A stretch of DNA of 26,879 bases, taken from positions 1 through 26,879 of the forward strand of contig OUQQ01000246.1 in NCBI GenBank assembly GCA_900404475.1. Direction: 5' to 3'. Origin of the DNA: Spongospora subterranea. Taxonomy: Eukaryota > Endomyxa > Phytomyxea > Plasmodiophorida > Plasmodiophoridae. The number at the start of each line of letters is the position of its first letter. The stretch's first letter is position 1. Under the pieces are notes generated by a model that did no database searches, was not told the origin of the DNA, and saw only the letters and a program-made list of their open reading frames with translations. The position numbers and the translations under genes were made by a program. This document shows positions 1 to 9,125 of the stretch, in pieces.

Positions 1-550
1 GACATCATCCTTGTGAATGCGCCATTATGTGGGTGCAACACGTTGTGAAAGATCGCTGTATTATAATTCATAATGGGAATCATGAACATAAAATACCTCA
101 CGTCAAGAAACCCGACCACTATGGGAAGCAGGCGTTGAAGGACATTGTCATGGCAGCTCAAAGAAGGACCGCACAGCAATTGTTAGTCCCTACTCCAGGA
201 ACGAACGCAGAGTCGGTTCGTCTTCTTTCGAGTTCATTCGTGAACCGAGACAGGCTGGGATATTTCCGCCGCTCCATTTTGAAAAAATGGGAATAACCAT
301 GCCAGGTACGGGGCGTCAGATCGGTGGCTGCGTATCGGACGTCACGTACTCGTTTTTCAAGAACGGGTACTTGATGACTTCGGCAGTTTATTGCACGCTA
401 ATTAGGCGATGGGTGCCTGTCCTTTTTACGTGGATGGACGGGCCTTGACGTGAGGTATTTTATGTTCATGATTCCCATTATGAATTATAATACAGCGATC
501 TTTCACAAAGTGTTGTACCCACATAATGGCGCATTCACAAGGATGATGTC
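1..550. repeat. Long inverted repeat (foldback or TIR element)
   Basis: Bases 1-107 are the reverse complement of 444-550 in perfect register, with only two mismatches that I can see. The spacer 108-443 has no recognisable gene. Because the left arm begins at the first base of the window, the element may extend further left, and target-site duplications cannot be checked. A 107-bp near-identical inverted repeat around a 336-bp core fits a non-autonomous DNA transposon or foldback element. The reading frame at 27-296 runs through the arm and core and resembles nothing I know. Confidence 0.8.
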
Positions 551-1669
551 GCAATTCTGATCGGTTCTTGCTACACTTGTTCGCCTGCATTCGTAGACTA
601 GCTCCCAGCTCCGCCTGTTCTAGGTCTTACACTAGATTCGATAATGTTTATTCGATCCAGGCCTTTTACCAAACACGGTGTGCTCCGGGTGTTCGGCATA
701 GTAGTTCTGGTAGTTACTACAGGAGTGGAACTCAGGAAAAAGTGGGGGTTGCGTGAACTGGGTTCATCACACCAATGACAGTGAAAATCTTTTAAGTTCT
801 TTCATCATATGAGAACACGGGATTCCCATCGTCAGAAATAAACCATTGGAGCAATGATCGTCACCAGATAGCTTGTTTGCCTTCTGTGCTGACAGACTAG
901 CCATACCTTGCATATGGAACCGGAGCTGTTGCGTTTGGACCGACGTTTGTTATATTGTACCCTGCTGCGTGCATTCCATAACAAGGGTAACAGACCGCCG
1001 AAAATCGTCGATGAGCCTGGCTGTGAACGCCGAGACTGTTGCCGATGCTGTATCGCCGATGGCGAAGAGCCGATGACGGCGGAAGAGAATGCTTCCGAGA
1101 GAATTTGAAATGCATCGCATTCTCAGATTTCAACAGTCGGAGTACTCTATTACGCAGATTGACGAAGCCAAACAGGTCCTTCGAAAATTCGTCGAATACC
1201 GACACCTTCAAGTGCGCGAACCTGAAAGAACAAGCCGTGCACAATCAGCAAGGGATCGGGCCGCGAATTTGGTATAATGGCACAGTCTGAATGCGATCGT
1301 ACTGCACCATCAGATGGATATCGGGCCGCGAATTTGGCTAAAGCTGCACTATTAGAAATCCATTCAGTATACCAGAAGAAGAACCATAGGTTTTCCTCTA
1401 CGAACTTTGGTCTACTGAAATCGGCCAGCAGAACTATACAAAACAGGTGAACCGCGACAATGAGACGTTGGTTGCCTCAACAATCGGTTCCGAAAGTGCT
1501 ATTAGAAATGAGATTATGGAGATAACGCCTAGTCTAGTAAAGAATATGCAAATCAGCAATCTGAAGTTGAAATCATACCGAAACTGTGTTCACCACGCTC
1601 TACCTGATGCGTATTGGCCTCGGTTCTTCTCATTTGTCAAGTCCGACAGCAATCTGCAGGGAGACCAAC
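551..1669. other. Intergenic or decayed sequence, no gene recognised
   Basis: No convincing gene was found on either strand. A stretch around 1089-1272 (+) reads as a charged, helix-like peptide but has no identifiable family, and it stops at once. It may be the decayed 5' part of the ATPase relic downstream. An 18-bp direct repeat sits at 1255-1272 and 1320-1337. Confidence 0.5.
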
Positions 1670-2930
1670 AGTACTCGCGGTCGCATCCAACGCGAACGAG
1701 CTCGATTTCGGTTTGTTGGGTTCAACGCCGAACTTGGAACCAATATTCTTGAAGACGAGGGCCCCGTTCACAGCGATTGCTATTGGGGTTCCGGAGCCTC
1801 GGGTAAATCCCATACTTTGTTTGACAATATTGGAGTCGTTCCTGATTGATTGCCCTCCTGTTGTTTGTTCATCCAAACCCTGCGCTGCTCTGGTATTCCA
1901 CTACGGCACCGATCAAGACAGCTATTGTGAGTTCGCCAACACCAACCCATCCATCGCGAACCATGCCTTCTGTCCCGGTCGTCGAACAGCTCGTTGTTCT
2001 CGTTAGCTCCACGTCTTACACGCGACAACTCAGTTCCTATCGCGATTGACCGAATTGCACAGTTCGTCGAATATTGGCTCAAGCAATTGTTGCCGGCTCC
2101 TAATTCTGTCGACAAACTGTTGATGAATGATCCAGGTGGCGCAATGTGGCTTCCGAAATTTTATTGGCGTTGATGGAAGTCGATACGGTTGAACGTCCTC
2201 CGATGTATCTCGGCGCCCCCACCTAGATATCCTCATGAAGTTACAGAAGGTAGGAGAATACCCGACTTTCGGTTCGTTCAACGAACAAATAGCGGCGCTA
2301 GAATGTATGCCCGCTGGCACCGTTAACTTTGCGATTGCGGTTCAATGAGTCGACCATCTTGGAAACGGAAAAAAACACCAACTTTCGAGATGGTGTCGAT
2401 TTGAGGTAAAAAGTGGAACCGTCGTGATCTGCGACATGACCAATCCGATGATGACTGCTAGCGAAGCACGGGGCATAATCGAGGTGGTCATGGAGACGCT
2501 CAGGACGCTACCGATGACTTGTGGAAAACTGGCCGTGTTCGACGAAGCGTCCTAAGGGGCACGAGCGACTCAGCGAATGAATCGTTGAGCTTTCACGTCA
2601 AATGCGTCATCGTTGAATGAAATCGTATCCTCATAAAATTCTGCTGCGATTCCCGACGAGCGCGTAGAGATATCATCGTTCTGTATTTTACACAAATTCA
2701 TCAGCCTTGAGTGGTTTCATAAGCTCCAGTCGAGACCGACGTTATCGGAGGCCCATGATTGAATTATGGTCCTGGCGCCATCATATTCAGTGGGTCGCGA
2801 TCCGGTATTGATCGTCGTCGGATTGCGGTCGGCGATTTAATCATATCAAGATCAGGAATCGCTTCAGGATAGAGGAATGTCTCAACCATAAAATCAACCA
2901 ATTGCGATTTTGAGCTTTACTCGAAAGGTT
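1670..2930 (+). pseudogene. Relic of a P-loop (HerA/FtsK-like) ATPase
   Basis: Conserved blocks appear in order but in shifting frames. They are a lead-in PIFLKTRAPFTAIAIG near 1737-1790, a P-loop GSGASGKSHT near 1788, PCAALVFHYG near 1880-1910, a VVLVSSTSYTRQ-type block near 1995-2030, a ...VICDMTNPMMTASEARG block at 2424-2474, a Walker B-like KLAVFDEAS ending in a stop at 2553-2555, IVELSRQMRHR near 2580-2612, and FCILHKF then EWFHKLQSRP near 2680-2735. I recall this block order from a family of predicted P-loop ATPases common in fungi, with DEAHK after the Walker B strand and RxMRHxG...STQ further on. At least four frame changes and several stops break it, so it cannot make one protein. 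Whether it came by transfer or inside an element is inference. Confidence 0.6.
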
Positions 2931-3235
2931 CTAGTTACCGTCGCCTTTAACGAACTTTGCTCAATTACATGTTGTTGTTTTTGCGTTGGGCCACTACAGC
3001 TGGATGACTGTTCTGACCCTGAACGAAAGGGAGTGTTCATCGCCGTTTATAAAACACGGATTTATTGATTAGTAGTTGTGCTTCTCCAGACTTGGAGGTA
3101 GAATGCCAAAAAAACATCCGGTCGGTTGCAAACAACAGTGTGTTTTAGTTAACCACCAGAAAAGCTCTAGCGATCGTAAACTGGCGAACGTTTTTGTTTG
3201 TTGACGTATGCGACGGTAGGCTCACAAAGTGTTAG

Positions 3236-3935
3236 CTCCATTCAAACCGTTTTCTTCACAAAGCTTATTGCCCTGCATCCCGGCTCGGGATAACTGAATG
3301 GACAGCACGTAAGATTGAACACCCATATTGGGGATGCCCATAGATAGACTTGCCCTTGAATGTGTCGTCCATTGGTTCGAGCTGTTCCAAAATGTCACTG
3401 ATGGACAGTATCGTGATATGATGTTGCCTAACCTCAACATACTAATGAGAGATCGTTGAAGACTTTCGTGAAAATTTGACCGGATTCTCCGCTGATTAAT
3501 CTGCAGGTATACTGCTTGGGCTCCATAAAAAATGCCCAGATAAAGGGGCGCCTTTGGCGAGAACAGCGTCTGTATACGATTACACTCGGTTCGTAGCTAT
3601 GTTCTCGTTGAAAAAAAAAATAGGTGCTGATGGGCTTCGTAAATTCAGTTGATCTCTTTGTTTACAATTCTAAACGTGACCGCCCAGATTCATTCGCCAT
3701 TGTAGTCAGTCTAATCGAATCTGCGAGTCGACCCGGTGCGTTTCTACAATATCTGGAAGACGAAGAGCAGAATCTCAACAGCGTTGGTGAAATTTCGGTC
3801 CATTTTAGCTGCATCACCTGGCTGATCCTCTCATCTTTTAGATTAGAAACGCGCCCGATCGACAGGACAAATATTATCGACGCTCTGGCTATGCTGTGTC
3901 GTCGACTCGCAGAATCGACATACAATGGCGAATGA
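3236..3935 (+). CDS. Partial spliced gene, HEAT/importin-like, unplaced
   Basis: Four exons join in frame: 3236-3308, 3344-3454, 3507-3592 and 3624-3935. Every junction uses GT-AG and keeps phase, which argues for a real gene. The intervening introns are very short at 35, 52 and 31 nt. The product is rich in amphipathic helices, such as RLALECVVHWFELF and IIDALAMLCRRLAES, and contains a VGEISVHF segment. That is reminiscent of importin-13/transportin-3 HEAT repeats, where a helix begins with VEISFxFW. No start codon is placed and the right end is a TGA at 3933-3935, so this is a fragment, a mis-modelled gene or a young pseudogene. A second open frame runs 3842-4195. The family is a guess. Confidence 0.4.
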
Positions 3936-4301
3936 GTTTGAGCGATCGCCTCCTTCTTTATCCAGAATGTAAAAACAACGATCAACTGTTTTCGAGCCAT
4001 AAGGAACTGATTCTTCTCAACGCGAACATAGCTACGAAACGTATGCGATCGTATACACAAGCTGTTCTGCCGCCTAAGTCCCGGTATTGTGGAGACTTGG
4101 AGCCCACAAGATCTTGTAATGTCTCGGTTCTGCACAACAATCCATTGCCACGCGCTCTGTTGACCTTATCTGAATCCGACACAAGTTTTAGATAGACACA
4201 ATCGGGGTTATCTGAAAATATGACAGAGGTCGCTACTCTTTTAGATCCAGGCCAGGTGGCCGGCCGCCCAGGTTTAGCGGGCAAAGGCGCGTGTTTCCGA
4301 G

Positions 4302-4540
4302 GACTGGGCCTCGAGAGCAGGGTGGGCACACGAAACACTCCAAGGTTATTCTTCGTAGAGTAGAAGTTCTTGACGTCGTAAAAGGTGTTTGATGAATTGG
4401 CGACCACCCTAATCCTGGCCTTGTGGGGTATTCAGGAATAGAACACCTTTTGCAACGTCACGAGCTTCTACTCTACGAAGAAAAACCTTCTGTGTCCTTG
4501 GAAGTGTTTTCGTGTGCCCACCCTGCTTTCGAGACCCAGT
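4302..4540. repeat. Diverged inverted repeat (second foldback)
   Basis: About 4302-4390 is the reverse complement of about 4443-4540, roughly 90% identical by eye, with a short insertion in the right arm and a spacer of about 52 bp. Both arms share a run GTGGGCACACG and a run TTCTTCGTAGAGTAGAAG. It is unrelated in sequence to the inverted repeat at 1-550. The layout fits a small foldback or MITE-like element older than the first. No coding sequence lies inside. Confidence 0.75.
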
Positions 4541-4560
4541 TGCCCGAAAGGGGATTCGCG

Positions 4561-5130
4561 GTTTTGAGTAAGATTACATCGTATAGATGTTGAAGCTCCA
4601 TATTTGTGTATAGACTGCTGACGTCAGCTGAAACGCCACACCAGAAATTCCGATTAACTCAGAGAAGTGCTGTTCTCGACACGTGAAACAGTTCTATGCA
4701 GCTTGAGTCAATTCGCCCGTGTAAATGCGTTGTTGTTAAATAAAACCTCATTCTTACATTCATATTCGTCAAACACTTCTTCAGCGACAGTGTCACAATT
4801 AAGGAGAGAATCGCATCGACAAAATACTTTAGGCGACTCACAATAATCAGAGTTCAAATCATCACTTCTGAGAGATTTGTTGATCTATTCTAGACCGAAA
4901 AATAGGGAAACTATGGTAGAGTTAAAGCGACGCTATAAGGTGATTGATGATGAGCCCTTTCGTGCAATAATTCGACCGGGTCACCACCCGCGTGCCGTTC
5001 GACACAACCACATAAGCGATTCGACGGAATCACATTGTGGCACTTGTCAAGCGATGGACTTTTGTGTATCAGTCATTTGATGAAAGCCTCATCATGCCGA
5101 ACACTCAGATAAATACTGTATTATGTGGAA
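4561..5130. other. Intergenic, 3' flank of the SFT2 gene
   Basis: No recognised gene was found. A short open frame at 4913-5080 (+) encodes a basic peptide starting MVELKRRYKVIDDE. It has no family I know and overlaps the expected 3' UTR of the minus-strand SFT2 gene, so I do not call it. Confidence 0.4.
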
Positions 5131-5730
5131 CTATACGCCAAGACAGGAGATAATCGCTTGACGAGCATACGGGATAAACGAGAGAGAATACCAGACCGCA
5201 GCCATGAATTGACAAATTACACAAAGAACGACTAGTAAAATCTGAGGCGGATTTCGCAATGCACAGACTAGAGTTAAGATTATGAAGATGACATAGATCA
5301 ACGCGGCAAGCCTATGATGACAAACAACCGTTACGACAGGTTGGGTGAATTTGATTTCAGAGGAACGATGATGGCTACCATCTGTGAGAAGCTGTCATGG
5401 ATTGAAACTGTCGTTTCGGTCCAAGCAAGAAAAATGTACTACAAAGGGCGCATATCTGACCCAATGTGTAGAAAACGGCGAACTTGGCGGGATTAAGGGC
5501 GATTGTGGGTAGTGATAAGAAACTTAACATGGCGATGAGCCAACCGACTACGAAACAGACTAAAAACCCGATTATACGCTGTGAGGTTCGTGGATTAAAT
5601 TTTGCAATGAACGGGATTTGGTATGAGTTGGAACCTGTTGATATGAGAGTTTACAGCAACCATCTCCTCCAAGCTCAAACGTCGACCTTCTCTGAGGTGA
5701 TAAACCCATGGCGTTCCGTAATCCTTCCAT
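5131..5730 (-). CDS. SFT2 domain protein (vesicle transport)
   Basis: Exons on the minus strand are 5635-5730, 5379-5578 and 5131-5311 (introns 56 and 67 nt), giving 158 aa. Human SFT2D proteins are about 160 aa. Family marks are the start MEGLRNAMGLS, like the MEKLRRVLSG start of SFT2D1. RIIGFLVCFVVGW opens the first membrane span, then come FAVFYTLGQICALCSTFFLLGP, cut here only by family variation, and the C-terminal WYSLSFIPYARQAI. Four hydrophobic spans are visible. SFT2 proteins sit in Golgi/endosomal membranes and assist retrograde vesicle fusion. The start was chosen by alignment of the N-terminus. The gene faces the ferredoxin gene across about 350 bp. Confidence 0.9.
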
Positions 5731-6084
5731 CTCTGGGCCCTGTATATTCAGAAAATCTCGGATCAATTAGCGACTCCTATCCCTTTGGTAATCGAGTCGG
5801 TCTATAATTATTATCAATGTTCATTTCCCTTATGGGAATATCTGGAAGTTTTCTCCAAGTTCGGCTGTCACTCATGAACGCATACATACACCCGTGACTG
5901 TAGGTCGCTGGCCTCCGTTCACGTCCCTTCCAGACGCGCGCCCGCACAGACCCCAGTTGCGCTGTAGATACACATCTCTGACAGTTCAGTTTACCGAAGA
6001 GGCCGAGCTGCCAAACTTGCTCCATTGACCATTAGTCATTCCTCGAAACGACCTCTGGGTTTTTCCAAATTGCATGTCTGACAC
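5731..6084. promoter_or_regulatory. Shared upstream region of SFT2 and ferredoxin
   Basis: This 354-bp gap separates two divergent start codons, so it must hold both promoters or one bidirectional promoter. I see no clear TATA box. A possible splice-acceptor-like ATATACAG lies just upstream of the SFT2 start, at about 5740 on the minus strand, so a 5' UTR intron or trans-splice site is possible there. Confidence 0.45.
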
Positions 6085-6673
6085 ATGCAATCCTTCTCCA
6101 ATACCATCATAAGATTGTCTTTGTTGAGGCGAGCAAATTTCGTGCCCCGACAGTATTTTCGTGCATCCAAACCGCTAGCTAGCGCCCAGAAAAGCGAGAT
6201 CAAGGGCTTAAAAACGTGGGATTTCGTTGATTGTACTGATCAATCACCATAGACCCATATCTGAATAGGGTTAATGTCGTATGGATTGAGCCATCCGGTG
6301 AAGAGGTTCCATCGAAAGTGCAGGTTGGAATGAATATACTGGACGCGGCTCATGCGAACAATATCGATTTGGAAGGAGCTTGTGAGGCGTCATTAGCCTG
6401 CTCGACATGTCATGTTATACTCGAACAGAAAGTGTTCGATTCATTGCCAGAGCCATCCGACGAGGAGAATGACATGTAAGTTTGCCCCGAATGTTTTCCC
6501 ATCACTTCCTTGATTGATGTCGAGTCAGGTTGGATCTGGCTTATGGGTTAACCGAGACATCCAGATTAGGATGCCAAGTATTAATAACTCCAGATATGGA
6601 TGGAATACGCATTCGTCTACCATCCGCTACCAGGAATTTTGCAGTTGATGGATTTGTACCCAAACCTCATTAA
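6085..6673 (+). CDS. Mitochondrial 2Fe-2S ferredoxin (adrenodoxin type)
   Basis: Exons are 6085-6215, 6269-6475 and 6529-6673 (both introns 53 nt), giving 160 aa. Residues 1-40 form a basic, Ser/Arg/Ala-rich leader without acidic residues until Glu38, typical of a mitochondrial presequence. The ferredoxin domain follows, with cluster ligands Cys82, Cys88, Cys91 (motif [10 protein letters not shown]) and Cys128 in RLGC. The acidic stretch around 105-112 is where adrenodoxin-type proteins dock their reductase. The protein passes electrons from ferredoxin reductase to Fe-S cluster assembly or to mitochondrial P450s. It looks closer to FDX2, but one paralogue cannot decide this. The start is the only ATG giving a presequence in frame. 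Confidence 0.93.
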
Positions 6674-6871
6674 TTTAAATTTTTACCCGAATATCTCACC
6701 GATAAACCGATCAGATTGCATATTGTTTTCTAGTGGTCAAATGTTGACTCAATATTTTTCGCCTAGCCATTATTGACTCACAGTTTTAAACCTTATTGAC
6801 GCATCGTTCAGCGTCTGTTTGTAGTCATTAATTATTTAATTAATAAAGGTGAGAGGTACTCCAACCGTACA

Positions 6872-7627
6872 ATGGCGAACATGGCGAACTACATGATGAT
6901 GATGATACTACTAGGATCATATGTTCAGGGCCTTGAGTTGATCGTCTGCCGTCAAGGACAAACGATCCCCATCAAGTTGGAAAACCTCAGCCCATATGAT
7001 GAGCTTGGTCCATGTTTTCCCACAACAACGCCACCTATTACAACCAGCACTGCTACTACGGCCCCGATCGCGACCACATCCTCCCCTACATTATCTCCAA
7101 CGACTGCAGCGCCGACTCAAACCACGACGACGACCACTCAGTCGTCGGTTGCGGCTGGTGCTCAAAACCAGACGACAACCCCGGCGACTCCTCAAACTCA
7201 GACGACCGTCCCGGCGATTGCCCAGACGACAGCCCCGACGATTGTTGCAATCCAGACAGCTGCCCCGGCAACTGGTCTTAATCAGACTACAGTCCCGATC
7301 ATGTCATCGGTCAACGCAACACTAGCGCCAGCTGTGACGAGCGGCGCGACCCCAGCTCCGACTGATAAGCACACGGGAGTTGAACACAACGATGAGATCC
7401 ATGGATGGGAAGCTCAGGGATCATTCCAGCATGGGCAAATGCACGCCGTCGTGAAATCCAAGAAAGGTCTACCGGCCAATATGGATCCGAACGATCGTCG
7501 CGTCCAGGTCCTGTATTTCCTCCAATTTTACTCGCCCGTTTCGGTCTACGAACAACCGTCAGCCGTGTTTTTGTTCTTCAATGCTAAGAAACCGGTGGCG
7601 CACAAGCCCAATATGCGAATCAACTAA
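6872..7627 (+). CDS. Secreted Thr/Pro-rich mucin-like protein
   Basis: A single exon encodes 251 aa. Residues 1-20 are a hydrophobic signal peptide with an unusual run of methionines (MMMM). A short N-terminal domain with two cysteines follows. Residues about 50-165 are low-complexity Thr/Pro/Ala/Gln with irregular repeats of QTT, TPAT and TVPA, which would be densely O-glycosylated. The C-terminal 85 residues are ordinary in composition and contain VQVLYFLQFYSPVSVY. I recognise no domain. Such proteins are common surface or cuticle components in invertebrates, but that role is inference. A polyadenylation signal follows closely. Overlapping open frames in this repeat are artefacts of GC-rich codons. 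Confidence 0.8.
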   Translation: MANMANYMMMMILLGSYVQGLELIVCRQGQTIPIKLENLSPYDELGPCFPTTTPPITTSTATTAPIATTSSPTLSPTTAAPTQTTTTTTQSSVAAGAQNQTTTPATPQTQTTVPAIAQTTAPTIVAIQTAAPATGLNQTTVPIMSSVNATLAPAVTSGATPAPTDKHTGVEHNDEIHGWEAQGSFQHGQMHAVVKSKKGLPANMDPNDRRVQVLYFLQFYSPVSVYEQPSAVFLFFNAKKPVAHKPNMRIN

Positions 7628-7652
7628 CTTGTGCCGTTTGACTATTAGCGAA

Positions 7653-7658
7653 AATAAA
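7653..7658 (+). terminator. AATAAA polyadenylation signal of the mucin-like gene
   Basis: A canonical hexamer lies 26 nt after the stop codon of the secreted protein. This fits a very short 3' UTR. Confidence 0.6.
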
Positions 7659-8237
7659 TTATTCCACCGAATTATCGGTTCCCCCTTGTGAGAGCAAAAT
7701 AGGTCACGAGCTTTCCTCGTTTCCGCCAGCACTTAACAGCTCCATTGGAACAAAGTCAGGGAGATGAGTTTGTGGAGGGCGTCTACCAAGTTCAGAACAT
7801 CCTTTGAATTACGCTTGGCAGAAAACCATTTTTTTAAGGAAACCCTCACCGAACTTCGTAAGCCCATCAATTGTACTTGTTCTGATCAAACATCATACCT
7901 TTTCATCTGATTTGTCATTCAATGCAAATATTGCTGAATAATATTTAAAGCAGATGATGCGTGCTTCTTAGGCTCGGCCTGAATCAGCCAATCCATTTTA
8001 CCGCAAACTCAATTCGGTCCATTATTTTCGATGCAACGCGAATAACTCAGTTATTATTGTTAGAATATGTTGATGTTTTTATCTAATGACGAGAGTCTCC
8101 GTGACGGAGTTCGGAAAAGCCCGTGACGGTGTATCCGGCTAGGCAGTGTAGTTTTGACGCGAAGGTTGAAAGTCGAATTCAACTCATAGCAAAACACATT
8201 CTGCTCTGTAGATTGCATTTCCCCGTATTCTATCAGG
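7659..8237. other. Intergenic region between the mucin-like gene and FCF1
   Basis: I see no gene. It holds the 3' flank of the secreted-protein gene and the promoter and 5' UTR of FCF1. Pyrimidine-rich CTGCTCTGTAG about 25 nt before the FCF1 start could be a splice acceptor in the 5' UTR. Confidence 0.4.
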
Positions 8238-8939
8238 ATGGGGAAAGCAAAGCGGACGCGTAAGTTCGCGCAAGTTAAGCGTATGCTGACTCCGAGCGAT
8301 GCTCGTCTGAAGGCGAATATCGCTAAAAAGGAGAAAGAGCTAAAACCGGAGAAAGTCCAGCGAGTCGAGCAAGTATCTAGAGCCATGTTTTTCAAATATA
8401 ACACCTCCCTCGGTATCAATGGATTGTATTGATCACTGGATCACTGGACGGAAAATGAAGTTTCATGTCTATCAGGTCCTCCTTATCACATCCTGATCGA
8501 TACGAACTTCATTAACGCATCGATTCAAAATCGACTAGATATGGTCAAGGGAATGATGGACTGCCTATTAGCCAAATGCACACCTTGCATCACCGATTGC
8601 GTTATGGCAGAATTAGAAAAACTTGGGCCAAAGTATCGTTTAGCGTTAAGGTATTGACTTCCGACATTGATTACTCTAATATCGATCGGTGATCATTCAT
8701 GCTTCAGAGTAGCTAAAGATCCACGATTTCAACGTCTTCCATGCCAGCACAAAGGGACATACGCTGATGATTGTCTGGTGGCACGTGCTGAACAGCACAA
8801 ATGCTATATCGTGGCAACATGCGATAAAGATTTGAAGCGCCGAATACGGAAGGTTCCGGGAACCCCGATTATGTATATCCAAGCCCATAAATATTCCATA
8901 GAGAGGTTGCCGGATGCCCTTAATGCTCCAGCGTTTTGA
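8238..8939 (+). CDS. FCF1: FCF1, PIN-domain rRNA-processing factor
   Basis: Exons are 8238-8412, 8476-8650 and 8708-8939 (introns 63 and 57 nt), giving 193 aa against 198 in human. FCF1/Utp24 is the PIN endonuclease of the small-subunit processome that cuts pre-18S rRNA in the nucleolus. The start [11 protein letters not shown], the basic N-terminal tail, HILIDTNF with Asp67 of the active site, [27 protein letters not shown] and [16 protein letters not shown] are all diagnostic. All expected acidic residues are present. The gene converges on plastin, with about 190 bp between their stop codons. Confidence 0.97.
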
Positions 8940-9125
8940 TCTATTCTATCTCCGTTATATAAAATCATATTTTTAACTTCAATATGTGAAAATACTGCCT
9001 CGACCTTGGCATGACAATCATGTATTAGTTGTACAAATCGCAGCTTTGGACTAGAGATGTTATTTCTTCAGAGGATTTAAGCTGGCAGCCATTATGGCGG
9101 CTACGAAAGTCATTATCTGTTTACA

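Noticed and set aside
1586..1849. Kinesin-like motor suggested by the GSGASGKSHTLFD P-loop
   Set aside because: The following blocks (FHYG, VLVSSTSY, CDMTNP, FDEA, RQMRHR) fit the HerA/FtsK-like ATPase order. None of the kinesin switch motifs appear.
3662..4135. 157-codon minus-strand open frame
   Set aside because: It is antisense to the spliced plus-strand exons, whose junctions keep phase. The product has an odd Ser/Arg-rich composition and no recognisable motif.
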